A stretch of DNA of 64,000 nucleotides from a bacterium (GTDB lineage Bacteria; Electryoneota; RPQS01). Positions 45,039-52,213 of this stretch are shown piece after piece; positions within the stretch are counted from its first letter, which is position 1, and each line of letters opens with the position of its first letter. The stretch spans positions 465,377-529,376 of the forward strand of contig DASXUQ010000005.1 of the NCBI GenBank assembly GCA_036504735.1. Direction: 5' to 3'. The notes under the pieces are model-generated. The model did not search any database. It was not told where the DNA came from and saw only the letters and a program-made list of their open reading frames with translations. The translations under genes and the position numbers were made by a program.

Positions 45039-46478
45039 TTAGAACGGGAGGTCTTCCGTGTCTTCTTCCGATTCCGGTGGGTAGGAATGCGCCGCCGGTG
45101 CGGGAATTGAATCCGCGCCGATAGAGGTAAAGCGGGTAAACTGCCGCTCGAAGTTCAGCCAGAATGAGCCGGTATCACCCTGGCGATTTTTTGCCACGAT
45201 CACCTCGGCCATTCCCGCTATGCTTCGCGGTTGTCCGTAAATGGTGACAGTCTTATCGCTCTCCTTCAAGCGCTTTGTGTATAGCTCTGGGCGGTAGATG
45301 AGCATTACGACGTCTGCATCCTGCTCTATTGCTTCCGAGTCGCGCAAATCGCTCAGTTGCGGCCGGGGGTGGGTATCGCGGCCTTCAGATGATCGGTTAA
45401 GCTGCGCGAGGCAGAGGAGCGGACAGTTCAATTCCTTAGCCAGAGCCTTCAGGTGGTTGGAGCACAGGGTAATATGCTCGTATCCCTTGACGTAGCCCTT
45501 AGATCGCTGAATGAGCGCCAGATGGTCAAGAATCAACAGTTGTGCGCCACCGTCACGGACTGCTCGCTCGGATGCCGCGCACACTTTCTCGATGCTTCCG
45601 GGCCGATCATCGTAAAGAATGGGTAAGTCTTGCAACTCGTCGAATGCCCGGAGAATCTTCTCCTGCTCCGACTTCCACAGAGCCTCGTTTCGCTGGCGGA
45701 GGCGGTTGAGTGGGATGTTGGTTTCATCGGCCACGAGCCGCTGTGTGATCTGTTCGACCGGCATTTCCAAGGATTGCACAAAGATGCGCTTGCCGCGCTG
45801 CGCCTGCCGCTTGGCTATGTTCATCGCGAGGGCGGTCTTGCCGTTCGATGGCCGCGCGCCGAGCACATACAACTGCCCCGGTTCAAACTCGCCGATGAAG
45901 CTGTCCATTTGAGGGAACCCAGAATAAATAGCGTCCGCCGGGCTTCCGAGGTGCCGGCGCATCAGATCCTCATAGGTCCGGTGACTGGCCTCCTTTTGGG
46001 AAATCAGATTCCCTTGGATCGAGACGGTTTGTATCTCGCGGATCCGCGTGAGCACGTCCGCTGCTATGGCTTCGGGCTTGGCACCTGGCGTATACGCTGC
46101 CCTCGCCACGTCGCTCCCGATTGCAATCACATTGCGTAACAGCGATTTCTCACGCACCGCTCTGGCATAGTGCAACACATTGGCGGCGCTGGGTAGGCCT
46201 TCGCACAATTCAGCGAGGTAGAGCGGTCCGCCCACTTCTTCCAGTTGCGCCGATGCCTTGAGTTGCTCAGCAACCGTTCGCATTTCAACGGGGTCTTGGC
46301 GGTGGTGCAGCGCCAGTATGGCGTCGAAAATCATGCCGTGCGCCAGCTTATAGAACGCGGCGGAGTCTTCGATGATGTCTAACACAGCGCGAAACTGACT
46401 CTCATCCAGCATCAGAGCGCCCAATAGGTCACGTTCCAGTTCGAGGGAGTGAGGCGGGGTTTTGAGGGGAGGCGTCAT
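45039..46478 (-). CDS. dnaB: Replicative DNA helicase DnaB
   Basis: The protein has 479 residues. The N-terminal all-helical domain (about 1-110, 'LERDLLGALMLDESQF', 'HGMIFDAILAL') is followed by a RecA-type motor with Walker A GARPSNGKTALAMN, Walker B LLILDHLALI and the DSEAIEQDADVVMLIYR segment near the arginine finger. It unwinds DNA at the fork as a hexamer. The ATG overlaps the stop of the replisome-organiser-like gene as ATGA. The extreme C-terminus reads EDTEDLPF, resembling the SSB acidic tip, which is not a usual feature of DnaB. It belongs to the element's replication module and is distinct from any host copy. Confidence 0.96.
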   Translation of the reverse strand: MTPPLKTPPHSLELERDLLGALMLDESQFRAVLDIIEDSAAFYKLAHGMIFDAILALHHRQDPVEMRTVAEQLKASAQLEEVGGPLYLAELCEGLPSAANVLHYARAVREKSLLRNVIAIGSDVARAAYTPGAKPEAIAADVLTRIREIQTVSIQGNLISQKEASHRTYEDLMRRHLGSPADAIYSGFPQMDSFIGEFEPGQLYVLGARPSNGKTALAMNIAKRQAQRGKRIFVQSLEMPVEQITQRLVADETNIPLNRLRQRNEALWKSEQEKILRAFDELQDLPILYDDRPGSIEKVCAASERAVRDGGAQLLILDHLALIQRSKGYVKGYEHITLCSNHLKALAKELNCPLLCLAQLNRSSEGRDTHPRPQLSDLRDSEAIEQDADVVMLIYRPELYTKRLKESDKTVTIYGQPRSIAGMAEVIVAKNRQGDTGSFWLNFERQFTRFTSIGADSIPAPAAHSYPPESEEDTEDLPF

Positions 46479-47356
46479 ACATCATCTCCGATGGCAAGGC
46501 GCACGTCGCCCTGATAGATCCGCTCAGGTTGTTCCAGGCTTGGTGCAGGTGTGCCTTCCGGCCCGTCGCCGGTGGTCCAGTGCTCCGGTTTCGTGTTGCC
46601 GAGCCAGTTGTTCAGGAATCGAGTGCGGGGAACATGGTTCTTGTCGGGATTGATCTTCTTGGCTTCTACTCTACCTATAAACCACTGCTCAAACCGCTCG
46701 GCTTGCCGGAGCATGCACTGAAACCCGATCCGCTGGCCTTCGCGCATGATGTCGGTACTCCAATCGTCTAAGGTGACCTCTTGGTAAGCTTTGATCCCGG
46801 TGCGGTGTCCGATTCGGCTCAGGATCTCGACTACTTGGGCAGGGATGTCAGCGGTGTTTCCACCAGGTTTTTGGTTATAGGTTATAGGTTCATAGTTAGA
46901 GGAATTCTGTCCGTTGAGGGCCATTTCTTCCGCCCCTAATGCGCCGGAAGTCGCCCATTTACCTTCACCACCCCGACTCTCGGCCCGCTTCCGTTTGATT
47001 TCGGCAGCCAAAGGTTGATGGACGTCCTGCTCGTGAACCGTTCCGTCCTCATGCAGGAACCCACTGGCCTTGAGCAATCGGTAGAATTCCTCCGGTTCCC
47101 GTTCCCACCAACAGAACCTCGCGAGGGGAGCGATGTCCCGCTCATCAAGCTGGGCGTTCATGGCACAATTGGCGTTCACGAAATTGAAGTACCGGACTAT
47201 GTGGGTCCATGCTGCGCGATCGTCGCAACCCGACAAACACGAGAAAGTAAGGAACTTGCGGTTGCAACAGAGGAATGTATCTACGTTGAACCGTGGAATA
47301 GACTCAACTCGCGGCCTGCCCTTCTTCTTCTGGGTTTCTCCCCCGCCGCTGCTCAT
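46475..47356 (-). CDS. Replisome-organiser-like protein (DnaD/phage O-type)
   Basis: The protein has 293 residues. Residues about 25-130 look like the winged-helix start of phage replication initiators: a run on cell size and cell state ('AQLDERDIAPLARFCWWEREPEEFYRLLKASGFL' is the middle of it) followed by a charged linker. The C-terminal half (about 170-250) carries a helical block (EVTLDDWSTDI ... FLNNWL) like the DnaD/phage replisome-organiser tail. Such proteins open the origin and load DnaB. Context is the best support: its stop overlaps dnaB's start and its start overlaps the 82-residue gene, both as ATGA. Confidence 0.65.
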   Translation of the reverse strand: MSSGGGETQKKKGRPRVESIPRFNVDTFLCCNRKFLTFSCLSGCDDRAAWTHIVRYFNFVNANCAMNAQLDERDIAPLARFCWWEREPEEFYRLLKASGFLHEDGTVHEQDVHQPLAAEIKRKRAESRGGEGKWATSGALGAEEMALNGQNSSNYEPITYNQKPGGNTADIPAQVVEILSRIGHRTGIKAYQEVTLDDWSTDIMREGQRIGFQCMLRQAERFEQWFIGRVEAKKINPDKNHVPRTRFLNNWLGNTKPEHWTTGDGPEGTPAPSLEQPERIYQGDVRLAIGDDV

Positions 47357-47601
47357 GCGGCCTCCTGCTTTGGCTGCGCCGGCCGATCGTCGCTTGTTTC
47401 AATTCCCGCGTTCCTAAGCGACACCATCAGCTCACCTCGGCACTTGGTTAGCGCCAGAGCCGCGCCTTGCCAGTAGTCGCGCCGGTCCGGTTCTGATTCA
47501 GCCTTGCGGAGATAGTGCCTCCGTTCCGCGCTCCACTTCAACCTGAGCCTCTGGCCTTCCACCACTAACTTCTCAACATCTGGAACCGTCTGCCCTTCCA
47601 T
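47353..47601 (-). CDS. Small protein of unknown function heading the replication operon
   Basis: The protein has 82 residues with AAAGGA 6 nt before the ATG. It is charged and mostly helical (EKLVVEGQRLRLKWSAERRHYLRKAE), without recognised family. It is the first gene of the block 82-residue protein / replisome organiser / dnaB / DnaB-N-like / HTH, which overlap or nearly touch. Confidence 0.65.
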   Translation of the reverse strand: MEGQTVPDVEKLVVEGQRLRLKWSAERRHYLRKAESEPDRRDYWQGAALALTKCRGELMVSLRNAGIETSDDRPAQPKQEAA

Positions 47602-47620
47602 GGTCGTCCTTTCGGTACAT

Positions 47621-47661
47621 AAAAATGCCCCGTGAAGGCCTGGACATGCACTTCACGGGGC
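47621..47661 (-). terminator. Intrinsic terminator after the 494-residue gene, before the replication operon
   Basis: An 11-bp perfect stem (GCCCCGTGAAG, 13-nt loop) is followed by CATTTTTATG on the minus strand. It ends only 20 bp before the start codon of the 82-residue gene, so it may act as a leader attenuator for the replication operon rather than only as an end for the upstream gene. Confidence 0.75.
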
Positions 47662-47664
47662 GGA

Positions 47665-47682
47665 CCAGTTCGGGCGAACTGG
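47665..47682. promoter_or_regulatory. Operator-like inverted repeat upstream of the replication operon
   Basis: CCAGTTCG and CGAACTGG are separated by 2 bp, a compact perfect dyad next to the terminator/attenuator at 47621-47661. It suits binding by a dimeric repressor; which one is unknown. Confidence 0.4.
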
Positions 47683-47814
47683 AGAAACCTGTATGATTAT
47701 GGCTGTCCCGGCCACCTACCTTCTGTGTCTGTTCGGTTCCCCGACCGACTTACAACAATGTAGTAGATGGCGCAGGACGCAAAGGGGTATGCAGGGGGGT
47801 AATTTGCGGGAAAA

Positions 47815-49299
47815 TCAGGGATCGAGGTAATACTGCCCCTTTTTGTTCCGTCCTTCAATCGCTTCGCCCCCTTTTAGGAGCGTTTTCCATGCTGGGTGGC
47901 CCCGAAACAGTTCTTTCATGCCTTTCTTTTTCGTCCCCGTCTGTTCAATGATGTAGTCCCCACTCACGAAAAGGGATCCATTATCAAGAGCTGCGCGCAG
48001 AATCCTCATCGCCGCCGCCTGCTCATTTGAGAACGGTTCCCAAATATCCGGTTGGGTGCCGTCCTGTCGAATCCAGTTCACCGCCGAGCAGTTACCAGAC
48101 CAATACAGCCCCGGGCTTCGTGGTCCAAGGGGAGTGTTTTCTGAGGAGGTTTCCTGTGACACGCTGACCGTAATCTCCCGCCCCTTAGCACACGTCGCCA
48201 GATCTGCAAGTGAACCGGCGGATCTCTCAAATGCCCGCATCAGATCTGACAGGTTGCCGGGGTCAGTATACACATTGACCTGTATCCGCGAAGAAAAATT
48301 CGTGGATTCAACTCCGTCGGCAAATGTACGCAGGGACTTCAACCGAACGGACTCACATACCGCACCGAACAAGGTCGCCGCTTCGAAGCCCGCCGAGGCG
48401 ACAAACCTGTCAAAAGGCCATTCAAGTGACACTTCGAAGGTCCCATCACCGCCTACAAATCTCCACACACGCGCCAGTTTCTCCCAAATGTCACCGATCT
48501 CGACATTGTTCAGCACCGTGTCCATAATGGATACGAAATCAAGAAGCGAACACAGCCCGCCAGGGCGTAGATCAACACCAGCGCTCGCCTTCGGGTTGTT
48601 GCGTACTGCGCGGTCGTAAAGCAATTCGACCTGCATGTAGAAATCAATGTCCTCCTTCTGCATCTCGTGATCCCGCAGAATCGCCATGCAGCGGCCGAAC
48701 AGGGGGAACGCGTCCTTCCGCAACAGTGCCTGATACACCTCCTCCAAAATTGACCTTTTGACTTCAAATAGTTTTTCACGGGAGGATTCAATCCGATCTG
48801 CGTCGCCACCGCGAACAAAACTGACCCTTGAAGCATCCTTGTCAGTGCCCGTGACCGCAAGGCTTTCAAGTAGGCCTTCGCAGAACGGCCACGTTGAGAC
48901 TGCGCCCATGTCAGGTTCGCGGGTATAGCTTAGCCTTCGCGAGTCGTGCCTGATATTCGAAAGCACTGTGCCGCTTGCGACAACTTCTCTCCACTGGTAC
49001 CGGATGCTTGTTTGTCCGCCCATGTCCACCTCAACCGAACATGGAAGGCGCGTCGGGTATAGGTTGGCAAGGTGATTGTCCAGATAATCGCATGGGTAGA
49101 AGATGGAGCCGCGCAATCCTTTCTCTTGTAAGATGTCTCGGTTGCGTAGTTGGAAGATCAGGAATCCTGAGAGCAATTTCGCCATGTCATCGAGACGTAT
49201 CAATGGGAAACCGCCATCCAGCAGATCCCTCAGTGCCGCCTCGTAACCTGGCTCCAAGTGCACCGTCTGCGCGTATCGAAGCTGCGGATGATTCTTCAT
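47815..49299 (-). CDS. Large unknown protein beside the right attachment site
   Basis: The protein has 494 residues from the ATG at 49299 (MKNHPQLRYAQTVHLEPGYE); a TTG at 49347 would add 16. There is no signal peptide or membrane segment. The C-terminal about 65 residues (from about 'AAAMRILRAALDNGSLFVSGDYI' to the end) have a winged-helix-like shape ending RNKKGQYYLDP. The rest, about 420 residues of alpha/beta character, has no recognised motif. It is the first gene inward from the tRNA, transcribed apart from the replication operon because a terminator follows it. That is a position often taken by immunity, regulatory or defence genes, but the sequence itself does not reveal the job. Confidence 0.7.
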   Translation of the reverse strand: MKNHPQLRYAQTVHLEPGYEAALRDLLDGGFPLIRLDDMAKLLSGFLIFQLRNRDILQEKGLRGSIFYPCDYLDNHLANLYPTRLPCSVEVDMGGQTSIRYQWREVVASGTVLSNIRHDSRRLSYTREPDMGAVSTWPFCEGLLESLAVTGTDKDASRVSFVRGGDADRIESSREKLFEVKRSILEEVYQALLRKDAFPLFGRCMAILRDHEMQKEDIDFYMQVELLYDRAVRNNPKASAGVDLRPGGLCSLLDFVSIMDTVLNNVEIGDIWEKLARVWRFVGGDGTFEVSLEWPFDRFVASAGFEAATLFGAVCESVRLKSLRTFADGVESTNFSSRIQVNVYTDPGNLSDLMRAFERSAGSLADLATCAKGREITVSVSQETSSENTPLGPRSPGLYWSGNCSAVNWIRQDGTQPDIWEPFSNEQAAAMRILRAALDNGSLFVSGDYIIEQTGTKKKGMKELFRGHPAWKTLLKGGEAIEGRNKKGQYYLDP

Positions 49300-49410
49300 A
49301 CATTCGCCCGAATTGGTTTGGTATCTTCGTCCCGGGTAGGTGTCCAATCTGCCCGGAGCCGCAGTCCTCAGCGGTACGGCTGCCGCACGTCAAATCGTTA
49401 GACGTCTAAG

Positions 49411-49419
49411 TTCTACCAT
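49411..49419 (-). promoter_or_regulatory. Candidate integrase arm-type site (right)
   Basis: ATGGTAGAA on the minus strand, 116 bp inside the right attachment core and inverted relative to the two left copies at 31386 and 31397. Confidence 0.4.
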
Positions 49420-49486
49420 TTTTTCTACGGGCCGAGAATCAGGGAGAATTAGCCCGATTCATTAGACTTGCACAATCGACCCATAT

Positions 49487-49518
49487 GCAGAAAAACAGCC
49501 CAGTAAGAGGCTGTTTTT
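49487..49518 (-). terminator. Terminator after tRNA-Gly, element-derived
   Basis: On the minus strand AAAAACAGCC and GGCTGTTTTT form a 10-bp stem that ends in a U-run, 16 bp after the repeat. It resembles the hairpin beside the left attachment site. Confidence 0.8.
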
Positions 49519-49534
49519 GCTTGAGGCTTACGTC

Positions 49535-49581
49535 GGAGCGGATGACGGGACTCGAACCCGCAACCTCCAGCTTGGGAAGCT
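49535..49581. repeat. Right attachment site inside tRNA-Gly
   Basis: This is the 47-bp copy that completes a functional tRNA. It is inferred to have come with the element (attP-derived 3' half) and to have restored the gene on integration. The right boundary falls in the anticodon stem. Confidence 0.9.
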
Positions 49582-49608
49582 GACACTCTACCATTGAGTT
49601 ACATCCGC
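49537..49608 (-). tRNA. tRNA-Gly (CCC)
   Basis: This 72-nt cloverleaf has acceptor stem GCGGATG/CATCCGC, discriminator T73 as usual for glycine tRNAs, D-arm ACTCAATGGTAGAGT, anticodon loop TTCCCAA (anticodon CCC), and T-arm GCGGG TTCGAGT CCCGT. CC but not the full CCA follows in the DNA. It is the integration target of the element. Confidence 0.95.
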
Positions 49609-49716
49609 AGGGCACCTTAGCCAAAGGTAATAAGGGTGCCTCAGAAAGTCAAGAGGGGATACAAAAAGCGAAAGAGCGAAAAACGAAGATCGGAAGAGCA
49701 TCCCCGCTGCCGTAGA

Positions 49717-51591
49717 TCACTTCTTGGTGACGTACTTGTCGAGGAAATCGGCGACCTGGGAATAGGCGATGATCCGGTTGCGGGTCTTGGTCAAACCGTG
49801 GCCTTCATCCTCGAAGAGCAGGTACTGGACCACCCCGCCTCTGGCCTTGATAGCGGCGGCCATCTGGTCGGCCTCTCCTTTGGGCACGCGGGGATCATTG
49901 GCGCCCTGGATCAGAAACAGGGGAGCCTTGATCTTGTCCACGTGAGTAATGGGCGAAATGTCGACCAGAAAACTGCTGTCCCTGGCAAGACTGCCGTATT
50001 CCACTTCACGCAACGCACGGCGGTAGGCGCCGGTGTTCTGCAGGAAGGTGACAAAATTAGCGATACCCACGATACTGACACCGGCGGACCAGGTATCGGG
50101 ATAGGTAGTCAGCGAAGACAGCACCATGAAGCCACCATAGCTGCCGCCAAAGATAACAAGCTTTTTGCCATCCACGTCCTTGCGGGCCTTTAACCAGCGC
50201 GCGGCATATTCAACATCCTGAACCGCCTCCATGCGGTGGGAGATATTGTCGGCTGCCAGATAGCTCTTGCCGTACCCGGTGGACCCGCGCACATTGGGCT
50301 CGAGAATGGCATAACCACGGCTAAGGTAATACTGGAACAGACCGGAGAGCATGGGCCGGGCCTGCCCTTCGGGACCGCCATGAATCGAGACAATAACGGG
50401 CATCTTGCCCTTCGCGCCTTCGGGAGTGTACCAGAGCGCGGGGATCTTCTTGCCGTCGAAGCTCTCAAACTGCACCAGTTCAGGAGCGCGGAAGGCGGAT
50501 TGGGGAATGCCGCCGGAGGCGCTGAAGGTTAGCTGATGCAAACGGTTCTCGAGGGATTCGTAAACCCACAGATCGGAGTTGCGATTACCCGAGCCGAAGG
50601 TGAAAATCATCATCCTGCTGTCGTTGGAAAACCGCATGCCGGAAATCACGCCTTCCGGGGTGCGATTGGGTCCAACGTCAACACTCTTCTCTTTAGTCAG
50701 GTTGCGGAAATGGAAACGCGAGTAGCCGTTATCATTGACGGTCCAAGCAAGGTATGCGCCGTTGCGGGAGACATCGAATTGCTCAATGTCCGCGTCAGGA
50801 GTCTCCACCCAGCGGAAACCGGCACTGTCCAGCGGCCAGTAAGCCAGTCCGGTGAAGTCGCGACCCTTGTCACATAGCAGATAGAAGCCTTTGCCGTCAG
50901 AGTCCCATTGCGGATTGGCGTAGAGTTCATCGCCATCATGTTTAGTCAATTGCCGCGTCTTGTGGCTCTCGCGGTCGAAAAGCAACAGGTCGGTATTGGC
51001 TGCTGAGGTCTCGCACACGATGAGCAGATAGCGATGATCGGGAGAATACTCCACCGCGGAGTTCTGGCCCGTGCCCTGATACAAGAGGAAGGACTGCGCG
51101 ACCGCCGGTGTGTATTCGTAGACGTCAAAGTCCGTCTTATTGCGAGAGTTGGTGGAATAGGCGAAACGCGAGCCGTCCGTGGACCATGCGCCGAAGGAAT
51201 AGATCGCTTTATCATCGGCAGAAACACGGTTCCAAGCCCCGCCGTACGGGTTGGTGAGGTAAAGCTGCGTGCGTTCGTTGCCCCCCACGGCTGCCGAAAC
51301 CACCATCAGATTAACGTCGCTGGGCGACCACCAGCCGCCGCTCACGCCGTTGGTGTCGAAGGTTACCTGCACCTGATAGCCGCCGAAAGCCGACTGCCGC
51401 CAGATCTGCGGCACGCCGGTGATATTGCTCACGTAAATAACTTCAGTGCCTTCCGGATTGAAGCTGCCCGAACGGGCATACTGAATGTTCAGATACTGCA
51501 TCAGAGAATAGTCTTCAGCAGCAGCACGTCCGCAAAAGACGGCCAGCACCATCAGAGCGGCCATGGCCAACGACTTAACGCTACGAACCAT
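49717..51591 (-). CDS. S9-family prolyl-oligopeptidase-like serine peptidase
   Basis: The protein has 624 residues with a signal peptide (MVRSVKSLAMAALMVLAVFCGRAAA). A beta-propeller (about 35-350) precedes an alpha/beta-hydrolase domain. The catalytic triad is visible: Ser in FGGSYGGFMV (about 483), Asp in QGANDPRVP (about 565) and His in EDEGHGLTK (about 599). It has the S9C (acylaminoacyl-peptidase-like) pattern and probably trims peptides in the periplasm. Its start overlaps the end of coaE by 11 bp; it is the last gene of the hsp20-lon-comF-S8-coaE-S9 operon. Confidence 0.93.
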   Translation of the reverse strand: MVRSVKSLAMAALMVLAVFCGRAAAEDYSLMQYLNIQYARSGSFNPEGTEVIYVSNITGVPQIWRQSAFGGYQVQVTFDTNGVSGGWWSPSDVNLMVVSAAVGGNERTQLYLTNPYGGAWNRVSADDKAIYSFGAWSTDGSRFAYSTNSRNKTDFDVYEYTPAVAQSFLLYQGTGQNSAVEYSPDHRYLLIVCETSAANTDLLLFDRESHKTRQLTKHDGDELYANPQWDSDGKGFYLLCDKGRDFTGLAYWPLDSAGFRWVETPDADIEQFDVSRNGAYLAWTVNDNGYSRFHFRNLTKEKSVDVGPNRTPEGVISGMRFSNDSRMMIFTFGSGNRNSDLWVYESLENRLHQLTFSASGGIPQSAFRAPELVQFESFDGKKIPALWYTPEGAKGKMPVIVSIHGGPEGQARPMLSGLFQYYLSRGYAILEPNVRGSTGYGKSYLAADNISHRMEAVQDVEYAARWLKARKDVDGKKLVIFGGSYGGFMVLSSLTTYPDTWSAGVSIVGIANFVTFLQNTGAYRRALREVEYGSLARDSSFLVDISPITHVDKIKAPLFLIQGANDPRVPKGEADQMAAAIKARGGVVQYLLFEDEGHGLTKTRNRIIAYSQVADFLDKYVTKK

Positions 51592-52213
51592 TTACCCGTT
51601 CTCTCCGTTGTTCAAGTTCCGGCAACACACGCTTGGTCCAAAACTCACGCACCTTTTCGAGAAACTCATCTAAGGAACCGTCATTCACCAGCACAACATC
51701 GGCACGGCGCGCCTTGTCCTGCGGGGGAATCTGTAAGGCAAGACGCGCCTCGATTTCCGGTGCAGACAGGCGGCCACCAGCTTGCATCCGGTGCGCCACG
51801 AGATTTCTGTCGGCCAGCACAATCAGCAGCAGGTCAAATTCCTCGGCAATATCCCATTCGAAGATCAGCGCGGCATCCAGCACCACGACATCGGCGGCGG
51901 AACGCGCCACGGCCTCGCGCCATAGCCGATGGATGATGGGAAAGGTCCTGTGAGTCAGCCAGTGGGCATGCTCCGGATTGGCGAACACCTTATCACCCAA
52001 CATCCTGCGGCGAAGCGTGCCGTCCTGATCGAACACGTCATCGCCGAAACGCACACGAATCTCGGCCAGCAGCGCCGGCGTGGTCTCCAGCGCCTGTCGT
52101 CCAAGTTCATCGCCCGAAACCACCTCGGCGCCAAGGGACTGCAACTGGGAAGCGACGGTGGATTTTCCGGAACCGATGCCCCCGGTCAGACCAATGAGAA
52201 AGGGAGCCTTCAC
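51581..52213 (-). CDS. coaE: Dephospho-CoA kinase
   Basis: The protein has 210 residues, the usual size. Walker A is GLTGGIGSGKSTVA (8-21), followed by the family's SGDELGRQAL in place of the common DAD motif, and the lid region with LTHRTFPII. It phosphorylates dephospho-CoA in the last step of CoA synthesis. The ATG overlaps the stop of the S8 protease gene by 4 bp; sharing an operon with secreted proteases is unusual. Confidence 0.96.
   Translation of the reverse strand: MKAPFLIGLTGGIGSGKSTVASQLQSLGAEVVSGDELGRQALETTPALLAEIRVRFGDDVFDQDGTLRRRMLGDKVFANPEHAHWLTHRTFPIIHRLWREAVARSAADVVVLDAALIFEWDIAEEFDLLLIVLADRNLVAHRMQAGGRLSAPEIEARLALQIPPQDKARRADVVLVNDGSLDEFLEKVREFWTKRVLPELEQRRERVNGS

Larger units (their letters stand above)
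31304..49581. mobile_element. Integrative element in tRNA-Gly(CCC), about 18.2 kb
   Basis: The element is bounded by two direct copies of a 47-bp sequence (31304-31350 and 49535-49581) covering the tRNA-Gly 3' half including the anticodon loop. A tyrosine integrase lies 58 bp inside the left copy. All 14 confident or likely genes read on the minus strand. The modules from the left are integrase/excisionase/RHH-like regulator, two T9SS-sorted cargo proteins, unknown genes, replication (DnaB, partner proteins), and a 494-residue unknown gene by the tRNA. No capsid, portal, tail, lysis or conjugation gene is recognised, and no confident terminase. Frames are intact, so it does not look decayed. 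It may be a phage satellite, a minimal plasmid-like integrative element, or the core of a stripped prophage. Confidence 0.88.
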
